Assembly (NCBI GenBank): GCA_009733575.1
Contig: ML769458.1
Span: forward strand, 124,001 to 188,000
Length of the DNA stretch: 64,000 bases
Origin: Gymnopus androsaceus JB14
Taxonomy: Eukaryota; Basidiomycota; Agaricomycetes; Agaricales; Omphalotaceae
Direction of reading: 5' to 3'
This document shows, piece after piece, positions 34,734 through 45,390 of this stretch. Position numbers and translations under genes: made by a program. Under the pieces are notes generated by a model. The model ran no database searches and was not told the origin of the DNA. It worked only from the letters and a program-made list of their open reading frames with translations. Position 1 is the stretch's first letter. Each line of letters begins with the position of its first letter.

Positions 34734-35295
34734 CAAAGCGGTTACCTTAAATGCAATAGAAGGGGTATAAGACCAAACACATCGATATCCAGCGGCCAAA
34801 TTCACTGAATAGGTTCTGAGTAAGCGTAGGTCCTCTAGCGAGAATACTTACGGTGATGCGTCCTGTTTCAGAAGAAAAAAAGTCAATGAGAGGGAGTGGA
34901 TTGGAAGATTCGACCGTTCTGTTCCGGATTCGGAGCCTTCAAGATTCGTAAACAAGGGGCTGCGCAGGGCTTCCAGCATGCTGCATCAACAGAATCCACG
35001 ACTAAGGGTGATGGGAGACAAGAATTCGTTAGTTTGCATTGGGGTCCCACCGCTCTTCGTGCTCGTTTGCGGTCAATTAAAAGTTGAGTGTTAGTCTATT
35101 TCGTCGACGAGAAGCATCTGTACCGGCCTAGATGCGCCACTTCATATTCTTTTACCCTTGCAAAGTTTGACACGCTACTCCAAATGCGATGGAAGTGGTT
35201 TACTGAGTTGCTTATACTCGAAGTCGCATCCGCCGCTTTAACCTCCCTTGGTCCCTGCAGCAAATACTACGCCTAGCATTCGCATGGACACTGTC

Positions 35296-35962
35296 TATGA
35301 GGTGATATTTCGCCAAATATTTCGGCTTTAACTTGAAATTCAACTTCGTGTTCCAACTTCAACTTTAAATCACATGTTCAACTCGAACTTTCAACTTTTT
35401 GTTCAACTTCAACTTTCAACTTTTGTTACTTTAGCCTTTAACTTCAGGGTGATAATACTACTACTTGTGGCCATGCATGTATCAACCATACAATATATTG
35501 TTTAACTGGTAACCTATAGAGAGAAGCATGGCATGATCTTATTGTGCCATTTTGAGTACTTCATAAGTCCAAGACTGATATCTTACAAAATGTCACATTC
35601 TATGATAAACATTTTTGAGATCTTAGTTGATTTCGCATATTTTCAGAGGTCAAAGCTGTCAGAAATTACTATATAAGGTCATTTCACTGTGCATTAAGTG
35701 GGCGCTTATAAATTTTAATGCTATTTACAAGTGCTCGAAATGGTACAGGACTTACTTCCTGGGTCCCACAGAAGTCAAACTTGTTGGGATATAGATACAT
35801 TTTATGATCTCAAAGTTGGAATGTCCTTGACTTGCACTAAAACAATACACATAAAGTTGAAGTTGGCATACACAAAGTTGAAGTTGACAAACTGAATGTA
35901 TTCAATTGCCATCAAAACGGATCAGTCAAAAGTTGAAATATTTGGTGAAAAATGACCTCATA
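35296..35962. mobile_element. TIR element, 6-bp family, member 2
   Basis: Same ends as the element at 34060 but in opposite orientation; 667 bp; flanked by ACTGTC (35290-35295 and 35963-35968). Copy B has the single ACTGCC. Confidence 0.85.
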
Positions 35963-36110
35963 ACTGTCACCACCATCCAACTCGTAAACGACTTTTAGTA
36001 GGCTAGAACGCCAGCCCAGAATGTGAGAAACGATTGGTGCCAGAACGAGGGAGGAGCAGGAGTTAAGGTCGTATAATGAGCGGGGCCTAAGCGCAAGGAT
36101 GAATTCAACG

Positions 36111-36639
36111 CAGTGTTGTCATTAACCCTTAACTTAAGGGTTAAGTTAAGCCTTAATAAGACCCTTAACTTAAGCCTTAGTATCAAAAGAAATCCTTAAT
36201 TAACCCTTAATTAAGGATGCAGCCACATGACATGAGCAATCAAATCTGGTGCTGTGAGGTGCAAAGAGTTGAAAAAGTGGATCAAGAAGCTGATTTTATG
36301 GACACTGATTAATGCTGGCCCAGAAGTACCTTCTGGAAAGGATTTGGTTGCTGATAAAGCTTGAAGACCTGTTGGGCAGAAAAATCACAAACCCTTTGGA
36401 GGAATTTGTAATGACAAGGACACAAAAGCAGGTCAGTGAGGAGGTACTAAGGATGTAACTCATTGCAGCAGATTAAGCTTGAAGGTTCTGTGGATGACTA
36501 TGCTTAATTGTAGCTGTGTTGCTCAAGTTTTTTTTTTTCTACTTAAGCCTTAATATTCATGTTAAGGCTAAGCCCTTATTAAGTATTTAAGCCTTAGCTT
36601 CAAATTTTGGGCTTAATAACCCCTTAAGTGACAACACTG
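36111..36639. mobile_element. hAT-type MITE rich in TTAAG
   Basis: Inverted ends CAGTGTTGTCA are flanked by a perfect 8-bp duplication ATTCAACG (36103-36110 and 36640-36647). 529 bp. The subterminal parts consist of CCTTAACTTAAG-like repeats capable of strong folding. Confidence 0.92.
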
Positions 36640-36825
36640 ATTCAACGACCAGTAAAGTCGGCATAGCTTTTGTTTTCTTTCCTTTTATTGGTAGATTCGT
36701 GTAGAATGGGATATTGTAGAGACAATTCCTCTTTGCATTCCAGCTTGCGTTCAATCGTTTCATGTAGAAGACGGATCGAAATCAAAAGTCAGGTAATGAC
36801 GTTTTAACCTCGAATGGAAGAGAAA

Positions 36826-37492
36826 TATGGCATCATATTTCACCAAATATTCCAACTTTAACTGGAAATTCAACTTCGTGTTTTAACTTCAACTTTAAAT
36901 CACATGTTCAACTCAAACTTTCAACTTTCTTTTCAACTTCAACTTTCAACTTTTGTTACTTTAACTTTAACTTCAGGGTATTAATACTACTACTTGTGGC
37001 CATGCATATATTAACTATACAATGTATTGTTTAACTGGTAACCTATCAAGAGGAGCATGGCACAATCTGATTGTACCATTTTGAGTACTTTGTAAGTACA
37101 AGACTGAAATCATACAAAGTGTCACATTCTGTAATAAGTATCTTTGAGATCTAGGTGGATTTCGGGTCTTTTCGGAGGTCAAAGCTGTCAGGAAATACTA
37201 TATAAGGTCATTTAATCATGCATTAAGTGGGTGCTTATATATCTTAATGCCATTTACCAAGTGCTCAAAATGGTACAGGACTTACTTCCCAGGTCCCACA
37301 GAAGTCAAACTTGTTGGGACATAGATGCATTTTATGATTCCAAAGTTGGAATGCCCTTGACTTGCACTAGAACAGCATACGTAAAGTTGAAGTTGGCATA
37401 CACAAAGTTGAACTTGATGAACTGAATGTATTCAATTTCCATCGAAACAGAGCAGTCAAAAGTCGGAATATTTGGTGAATTCTGATGCCATA
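36826..37492. mobile_element. TIR element, 6-bp family, member 3
   Basis: Ends TATGGCATCA...TGATGCCATA, 667 bp, same interior as members 1 and 2. Its two flanks do not match each other (AGAGAAA versus CCCATCAAC), as expected if recombination has exchanged a flank. Confidence 0.75.
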
Positions 37493-37689
37493 CCCATCAA
37501 CTATCACTAATATCCAGTCACAAATCGAGCAGCCAGGTGGGGGAGGAAGAGCAATGAGAGCAAGGAAGAGTGGGGGAAAGAGGGATAAAGTTTGAGGAAC
37601 AAGCGAAGGATTTGCACGTTCAGTTCCTTCCTTGTTCCCGAATTAAACAAAGTTCAGGTACAAGACTTCTTGAAATAATAGCAGAAAGT
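37493..37689 (-). promoter_or_regulatory. Inverted copy of the membrane-gene upstream region
   Basis: This segment is the reverse complement of the sequence just upstream of the copy B membrane-protein gene (about 45195-45395), including the inverse of GATAGTTGATGGG. It lies between two inverted-repeat elements of one family. Confidence 0.8.
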
Positions 37690-38252
37690 TATGGCACCAT
37701 TTTTCACCAAATATTTCGACTTCAGCTTTGATTTCAACTTCAGGTTTTAACTTTCAACTTGAAATCATATGTTTAACTCAAACTTTCAACTTTGGGACCA
37801 ACTTCAACTTTCAACTTCCTCTATTTTAACTTGAACTTTAGGGTAATAGTAGTACTACTTGAGAACATAAGTGCTTCAATAGTTATTCACAGTGTGTCAA
37901 CTGCACAATATATTCTATCCAACCAGTAACCTATCAAAAAAAGCATGATATCATTTTTCGCCAAATATCTCAACTTCAACTTTGATTTCAACTTTGCGTT
38001 TCAACTTTTAACTGGAAATCACATGTTTAACTTGAACTTTCAACTTTGGGACCAACTTCAACTTTCAAATTTCTCTATTTTAAGTTGAACTTGTTGAGGC
38101 ACAAGTACATCTTGTAACTTGAAAGTTGAAATCCCTTGACATGCACTAGAAATGGTATACTTCGAAGTTGAAGGTGAACAAGTCAATGTACACACATGAA
38201 ATCAAAACGGAACAATCAAAAGTCGAAATATTTGGTGAAAAATAACTTCATA
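37690..38252. mobile_element. TIR element, 6-bp family, member 4 (possibly composite)
   Basis: Begins TATGGCACCATTTTTCACC and ends AACTTCATA just before GATGGG at 38253. A second terminal-like sequence (TATCATTTTTCGCC) at about 37949 suggests two truncated copies fused together. Confidence 0.7.
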
Positions 38253-38253
38253 G

Positions 38254-39059
38254 ATGGGCGATTTTTTTACTCCAGACACTGCCCTCCCCCGACTGATTAT
38301 CGTAGACGACACCGATCCATTAATCCACTATTCGCCTTCTGAAGCATTTACAACCGACTTGACTGGAAAGCTTGATGGACAAGGGGTAGGGGGTCCGGTG
38401 TATAATCATTCTATTACTGGAACAACGACAAGTAGCTCTTTGTCCTACAAATTTAACGGTAGTTATTTACTTAGAGGATGAATATTCATTGATGTCTACT
38501 ACTACTACAGGTACATTTGTGCGCGCTGTAATTGCCGTTGAAGACCCTAGCAATGCTGCTGGGTGGAATTGCACCGTAGACAGCCATCTCATCAACAACG
38601 CCCTGATAACTTTCAACGGTCTGGTTACCGGTATCGTTGCATGCGACTCAGGCTTAACTCTGGCTGGCATGTTTGATGAACACACGCTAGAAATGAATTT
38701 CGAGTTTTCTGAATCGGCAGAAGGAGCAAATGGTGCAACCTCGACAATTTGGCTAGATAGCATTCAGTATCAACCTCTCCCTTCCGATCCACTCGATGGA
38801 GTGATGCTCCGAGTTCACAATAGTGACCCTTTTGTCACTTACGACAACAACACTGGACATGGCTAGGAGGACAATATCTTAAAGAGACTCCCGGGGTGTA
38901 TGAGGAATGGAATGCCACGTCCAACCTGAATGGAGCTGCAAGTCTAAACTTTGCCTTTACTGGTACATGTCGATTTTTGGCTCGCTTGATCCTGCTCTTA
39001 ACCTTTAACACTATTTTACCTTGCACAGGCTCCTCTGTCGCTCTCCATTCTCCTTACTT
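38254..39059 (+). pseudogene. Single-pass membrane protein gene, copy A (truncated)
   Basis: Homologous to 45391-46196. Exon 1 (38254-38458) keeps an intact ATG frame with seven T after GA, and includes VDDTDPLIHYSPSEAF, a motif typical of an agaric membrane-protein family. Exon 2 starts at 38511. One G is missing near 38855 (ACTGGACATGG versus ACTGGGACATGG in copy B), so the frame closes soon after. The sequence then runs into the assembly gap without the transmembrane or cytoplasmic parts. The promoter is also inverted and separated by transposons. Not functional as read. Confidence 0.85.
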
Positions 39060-39084
39060 NNNNNNNNNNNNNNNNNNNNNNNNN
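39060..39084. other. Assembly gap (25 N)
   Basis: Unresolved bases at the junction between duplication copies A and B. The 10-15 bases before the gap already differ from the corresponding copy B sequence. True length unknown. Confidence 0.99.
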
Positions 39085-42000
39085 TATCATAAAAATTTAG
39101 TAGAATTTTTAGTAAGCAATAATCAGAATTTGGATGCTCAAGGAGGAACATATGGAAGTTGTCAGCGACTAGTTCCCCACAACACGAGGTACCAGGCGTC
39201 ACGACTTCCGACTTAGGCAAAGACAAGAACGATGAGGAAAAGAGAAGATGATATTGAGAACTAGGAGGTATTGACGAGATTGAAGCTAAGGACTATGCTA
39301 CAGCTACAACTACTATATATACTAATGTACAAGCCCTAGACCCAGAACCCTATGCCCTGTACATACTGTAACAAATGCATGAAACTATGAAGTACAACAG
39401 TATCGATGTCTGTAAGTAATAAGTGATCGTACATGTGTATCCAGTACCGAATGCAGCATCTTAGCATGAGGTGTGATCAAAGTGATCAAAGGATGATCGA
39501 ATGATCAAGACCTATGATCAAGGATCAAACAATCATACAAGATCGTACATGTGTCCAATGAACTATAAAGAATGAAACATGAGTAAACAACACAGCCACG
39601 CGCTTAATCAAGCGCGCGCTTAAGTAAGCGCCGAGATATACGAAGACAAATAGAAGAAACAGATAAGTAATAGTCCATGTGGCATGAGATAAGATAAAGT
39701 GTTCGTAACAGAAGTGCTCTTCAGGCAGCAGCGTACAATAATCATGAAGTGCTAGTAAAATTTCTTCTTGATCATGGAGTGAATATCAATGCTACAGGTG
39801 GAAGATTTGGGAATGCGCTAGTAGCATCAGCATATGAAGGCCATCTTCCAATTGTTGAACATCTCCTAAACAATGGAGCTGATGTCAATGCTCATGCCGA
39901 ATTCACGATTGGAAGTGCTCTTCATGCGGCAGCATACAATGGTCATCTAACTGTCATCAAACTCCTCTTGGACAATGGTGCTGATCCACATGATCAGAGA
40001 GGATATCAAGGGAAATGCCCTTCAAGTTGCAGCACAGCAGGGAAATGAAGCTATTGTTAAGATCATGTTAGATTATGGTGTAAATATTACTACCTATAAT
40101 GGTCCCTTTGGAGATGCACTCCAAGCAGCAGCATACAATGGTAATGAGTCCATTGTGAAAATACTTTTAGCTAATGGAGGTGACATCCATGCTCAGGGTG
40201 GTCAATTTGGAAATGCACTCCAGGCTGCAGCTGTCAGTGGTAGTGAATCCATTGTGAAACTGCTTTTGGCCAATGGAGCAGACATTGATTGTTGTGGTGG
40301 AACATATGGTTATGTTCTTCAAGCAGCAGCCCACAATGGTCATATAGCTGTTGTTAAATTTCTTCTCGGCAATGGAGCAGATGCCAATGCTGAGGGTGGA
40401 GTATACGGGTTTGCACTACAGGCAGCTGCTGCGAGTGAGAGAAAAACAGGAGGCATTATCAAGCTTCTCTTGGACCATGGCGCAAATATTCAAGCTGAGG
40501 GTGGAGCGTTTGGAAATGCCCTCAATGCAGCAGCAAGTGGAAATGAAGAGGCTGTCGTACTTCTTCTAGAAAAAGGGGCTGATATTTGTGCTCAGGCTGG
40601 GAGGCATGATACAAATGCCTTACACCAAGCAATCTTTGATGGAAAGATTCCATTGTGAAACTGCTCTTGGCCAATGGAGCAGATTCTCGGATATCAGGAA
40701 TACATGGTTCCCCTATCACAGCTGCAGCTTACAAAGGTAGTAAGTCTATTGTAAACATTCTTCTTTCCAGTGGAGCAGACTTGCATCTACAAGGAGGGAG
40801 ATATGGGAATCCTCTTCAAGCAGCAGCTGCTACATGGAAGTCCCGTAGTGAGAGGATTCAGATTGTCCAACTTCTCCTGGATTATGGGATGGATCCTAAT
40901 GTCCAGGGTGGAGAATATGGAAATGCACTTCAAGCAGCAGCTCTGCAGGGAGATGATGCAACTGTTAAGCTCCTGTTAGAACATGGGGCAGACATTCATG
41001 CCAAGGGTGGGAAATTTGGAAATGCTCTCCAAGCAGCAGCATATGGTGGAAATAAAAGCACTGTTGAACTTCTTCTGGCCAATGGAGCTGATATTCATGT
41101 GCAGGGTGGAGAGTATGGCAGTATACTACAAGCTGCTGCAAATGATGGTAATTTAAAGATTGTTCAGCTGTTTCTCACCATGGGTGCAGATGTAAATGCT
41201 CAGGGGGGTAGATTCGGAAATGCTCTGTGTGCAGCAGCTAATGCATTTGAGGGTAATAAACCATTAGTCAAGCTCCTTCTGGAAAATGGAGCTGATATCC
41301 ATGCTCAAGGTGGACGATATGGGGATGCACTTTATGCAGCAGCTGGGGCATGGAATGGAAGCAAGGCAATAGTTGAGCTACTCCTGGAACATGGTGCAGA
41401 TCTTCATTCTCAGGATATAGTACTTGGAAATGCTCTGCAAGCTGCAGCCTTGAAAGGAAATGAAGATGTTGTCAAGCTTCTGGTATCAAAGGGTGCAGAC
41501 ATTCATGCTCAATCTGGACGGTATGGAAATGCTCTGCAAGCAGCATCATCTAATAGATATGGTGGAAATGCAGTTTGTGAATTCCTTATAAGTAATGAAG
41601 CAGATGTCAATGCAAAAGGTGGAGAATATGGAAATGCTCTCCAAGCAGCATCAAACCATGGAAATGAAGCTATAGTCAAGACCCTTCTAGCCAATGGAGC
41701 TAATCCCAATGCCCAGGGTGGGGTATGTGGAAATGCTCTTCAAGCAGCTGCATTTGAGACTAATGTATACATTGTAAAGCTTCTTTTGAATCATGAAGCT
41801 GACATTAATTCTTGTGATGAAGTCTATGGAAATGCTCTCCAGGTTGCAGCCTTCAGTGGACATGCAAGCATTGTTCAATTCCTCCTTGCTCATCAGGCCA
41901 ATGTGAATGCACAAGGAGGCATCTATGGGAGTGCTCTGCAAGCAGCAGCATATGAGGGGCATAAATACATTTGTCAGCTCCTTCTCAAAAATGGTGCAGA

Positions 42001-42118
42001 TGTTAATGCTCAAGGTGGATTGTTTGGAAATGCTCTCCAAGCTGCACAACACAAGGCTCGAAAAGGTGTGGTTGAGATTCTATTAAGGCATGGAGCATCA
42101 GAGAAAACTCAGAAATAG
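39085..42118 (+). pseudogene. Ankyrin array of the NACHT-ankyrin gene, copy B
   Basis: Starts mid-gene after the gap; the NACHT part is missing or unassembled. About 25 ankyrin repeats run to the TAG at 42118, ending LLRHGASEKTQK. Three defects: a 551-bp solo LTR (39160-39710), a one-base insertion near 40012 (AAGGGAAATG versus AAGGAAATG in copy A) and a one-base deletion near 40640 (GGAAAGAT versus GGCAAAGAT). The last 487 codons (40655-42118) are a single open frame. Compared with copy A it has ten additional repeats between 41021 and 42028. Ankyrin repeats are protein-binding modules, here probably the sensor of an NLR-like protein. If expressed, only a repeat-only fragment is possible. 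Confidence 0.85.
39160..39710. mobile_element. Solo LTR, 551 bp, in the ankyrin array
   Basis: TGTCAGCGAC...TTCGTAACA, flanked by the 5-bp duplication GAAGT (39155-39159 and 39711-39715). Removal restores the repeat unit found intact in copy A. GATCAA motifs recur inside (about 39475-39530). Confidence 0.92.
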
Positions 42119-42559
42119 TGCATTGGATATGTCATGTTTGCAAGAACACTTACATTGTGAGTGTCGAACTATAATGCATCTGTGCCATAGTTTAGTACAA
42201 TTGCTGGTGATATTCTTTTTTTCTGTTTTTCTTTTTTTTCAAATTTTTTGTTGTTATTAAAATTTAAATTGGAAGTATTAGCCTCATATGCCTGGTGGCC
42301 AGGCCTGTAACTTCTCCTAAAACCTCATAAAAACCACCAGCACCATTTTTTTGAAATGAATTTCCTTTTATGTAATTTAGTTTGATTTCTTTGAACGTCA
42401 GCAACCAATATAAATTATTCTCTTGCTTTCAGGGACCATTTGAAGTTTAATTCGCTTTACACTGAGAAGAGGTCCGGAAAAGTGGACAAGAGCAAGTGGC
42501 AGGAGGGTCTAATCCTCCTGTTCCTGCTCCTTCGGCATCAGTAAGCGACACCCTACTAC
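42119..42559. other. 3' flank of the ankyrin gene, duplicated
   Basis: Corresponds to 30484-30959 in copy A with small indels, including T-rich tracts. Probably the 3' UTR and downstream spacer; no coding region in either copy. Confidence 0.6.
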
Positions 42560-43735
42560 TCCACATAGCCTTTGCGCATATTTTTGGCTTCTACTGCGCG
42601 TATCGGATCCGGGACGGGCTCAAGGATAAAGGGAGATGATCAGGCCGAAGGAGTCGTTCTGATTGCAGCACCATGTAACACTACGGATATCTAGTTGGCC
42701 TGGTACGATTCGTACTCGCTCGTGGTCGAAAAAAGTCGACGAGAGAGTCGATTACTTAGACTGGTTAATAGATTCCATCAAGAGTCCAAAACAAAACCCA
42801 ACCTCCTTGTCACTACTCCGCTGCTTCCAATCGATATTAGCAAAAGTCCAAACGTGCTGTGAAGTGAAAGCGGTTACCCTAAATGCAATGGAAGTGGTAT
42901 AAGAACATTCATTCGTCACCAGACACATCGATATCTAGCGGCCAAATTCACTGCATAGGTTCTGAGTAAATGTCGGACGTCTCCTCTAGCGATAATACGG
43001 TGACGCGTCCTGCATGAGAGAAAAATTCAATGAGAGGGAGTGGACCGGAGGATTCGACCATTCTGCTCCCGATTCGGATCCTTCAAGACTCATAAATAAG
43101 GGGCCGCGCGGGGCTCCTAGCATGCTACATCAACGGAATCCACCACAAAAGGTGCGAGAATTCGTTGATTGCATTGGGGTCCCGCCGCTCTTCGTGCTTG
43201 TTTGCGGTCGATTAAAAGTTGAGCGTTGGTCTATTTAAGCATCTGTACCGGCCTAAATGCGGCGCTTCATATGCTTCTACTCTTGCAAAGTTTGACACGC
43301 TACTCCAAATGCGATGGAAGTGGTTTATTGGGTTGCTGGTATGGTATCAGTACAGCTATACTCGAAGTCGCATCCGCCGTTTTAACCTCCGTTCGCCCCT
43401 GCAGCAGATACTACGCCTAGCATTCGCATGGACACTGCCACCACCATCCAACTCGTAAACGAGTTTCAGTAGACCGCCAGCCTTGGATGTGAGAAACGAT
43501 TGGTGCCAGGGAGGAGTAGGAGGTAAGGTTATAATGAGCTGGGAGAATGGATTTAACGACAGAAAAGTCGCCATAGGCATCGTTTTCCTTCCTTTTATTG
43601 GCAGATTCGCGTAGAATGGGATATTGTAGAGACGATTCCTCTTTGCGTTCCAGCTCGCGTTCAATCGTTTCATGCAGTAGACGGATCGAAATCACAAGTC
43701 AGGTAACGATGTTTAAACCTCGAATGGAAGAGAAA
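42560..43735. repeat. Dispersed repeat R1, copy 3 (uninterrupted reference)
   Basis: Shares most of its length with R1 at 33755-36825 and its second half with 18090-18990. No inverted or direct terminal repeats were found and no reading frame is shared among copies, so it is a non-coding repeat of unknown class. Confidence 0.7.
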
Positions 43736-45390
43736 GGAGCGACCAGTGAAAGGAAGTTCCATAAATTCATGGTCGGCCTATTTCACGCTCGTGGAACTGA
43801 CTGCTACGTTGAAATTCAGAAATCAAGGATATTCTGATAAATGCCAAAACTCAGAATAGACGCGTAAAAGCAAATGCAAAACACACACACCGTGACCTGT
43901 ATAGAGTTCTTTTCATAAATATCTGGCCACTCGACACCGAAAGCGCTCAGTACTCTCCGATTTTTAGCTCCAGTTAAAAGTTTCCAATCGACTTCAACCC
44001 AAGCTTAATCCAATCAAAAGCGCTAACCAAAACTGAAGAAAAGAACCATGAGTCAAAGTTGCCTCATTCGATAGTTGAGTAGAGCAGCTGCTCAAGAGCG
44101 GTTGAATTTGAACGATTCGGGAGGTCGCGTTGCCTGTTGAAGCTGGGTCACGTCACGAGAATACAGACTTTTGAAACTTGATCTAATACCCCTTCGAGCT
44201 GATTGAGAGCTGATATTCGCGCGGGAATGATGATCTGTCGAGGGTCTCTGTTGAACAAGAGATTTCTGATTTTCTTTGTGTTTTCCCGATCCTAACAAGT
44301 GGAAAGCACGCGACTTTTTGGGTTTTCTCAATGAATATCGGTATGAGGTACGTCCCTGGGACATTCCGCCATCCATAGAACGCGTCGAAGGTGGGATGGT
44401 CAAATTGAAAGGCGCGTTTTGCCGTTACGTAACAAAATGAAGCGTAATTCCGATGTCAGTAGTAAATCATACTTTGCGCTATGTCTTTAAATTGTATTGC
44501 CCTCAAACAATTTTCCGATCCCGGAGAGACATATTCTATAGGGATGTATGGGGCCAGTTTTTTTGACCCAGTCCCAAAACATCTTACTTCGTGCTTAACT
44601 GTAAGTTCACAAAATTGCAAACACAACTTGTAAAAATTCTGCTACCATAGATCCTTGTAGTTTCATATTCTGAACAACTTTCCCCACATTAATTTGTCCA
44701 TCGACTGACTTGGTGGACCATAAAAGCTCAGTTACTTGACGAGTATTGCAAAGAGACACCCTGGCAGATGTCAAAACAAAGACAAACAGACAGGAGTTTT
44801 GGTGCGATTGCCAGTGCTCACTGATTCCTTATTTTATGCTCCTCAGAGATTCAAGCGAGTACTTCTTTTGAGGTGCTGAAAAGGCCATTTTCCATAGAGT
44901 TACTCTTCACAATCACTAATTCCTTTTTCCGGCCGCAAATGCCAAAAGTTGGAAACCCTTTACTCTGAGTCAAAACAATCGGACCGTATACAAAAGAAAA
45001 GGATATATACATCGGAGATGACTATGTTCCCATTGAATGTACGGATTCCAAAAGTCAACTGCCAAGCCTGTTTCAACATAATAATCGTTGGTGATATCTA
45101 TGTATCTATCTATCCTGCTATGCAACTGCTATGCCTCCGTCTACTGTTGATACGCCTCATTGATTAATGAGCGTCACTTGATCTCTGTGCATTCATTTTC
45201 TGCTATTATTTCAAGAAGTCCCGTACCTGAACTTTGTTTAATTCGGAACAAGGAAGGAACTGAACGTGCAAATTCTTCGCTTGTTCCTCAAACTTGATCC
45301 CTCCTTCCCTCACTCTCTTCTTTGCTCCTTGCTCTTCCTCGCTCCCCCCACCTGGCGGCGCCTTTTGTGACTGGATATTATTGATAGTTG
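43736..45390. other. Spacer and promoter of membrane gene copy B
   Basis: Missing from copy A, where a TIR element sits instead. The last 200 bases are CT-rich and are the same sequence that is inverted at 37493-37689. Apart from a weak minus-strand ORF (44092-44376), nothing coding was seen. Confidence 0.5.
44092..44376 (-). CDS. Hypothetical small basic protein
   Basis: A 94-codon frame from an ATG at 44376, rich in Arg, Lys, Ser and Gln, with no recognised domain. It has no counterpart in copy A because the region is missing there. It could be a chance ORF; listed only because it is the longest frame in a 1.6-kb spacer. Confidence 0.2.
   Translation of the reverse strand: MDGGMSQGRTSYRYSLRKPKKSRAFHLLGSGKHKENQKSLVQQRPSTDHHSRANISSQSARRGIRSSFKSLYSRDVTQLQQATRPPESFKFNRS

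Larger units (their letters stand above)
33755..36825. repeat. Dispersed repeat R1, copy 2, with three insertions
   Basis: Matches 42560-43735 once the insertions at 34060-34733, 35296-35962 and 36111-36639 are set aside. No coding region was recognised. Confidence 0.75.
28998..39059 (+). repeat. Tandem segmental duplication, copy A
   Basis: From the ankyrin array to the membrane-protein gene, this block has the same order as 39085-47084: ankyrin array, 3' flank (30484-30959), R1, membrane gene. By eye the ankyrin parts are about 95% identical. Copy A carries the extra insertions at 30963-33754, 34060-34733, 35296-35962, 36111-36639 and 36826-38252. Confidence 0.85.
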
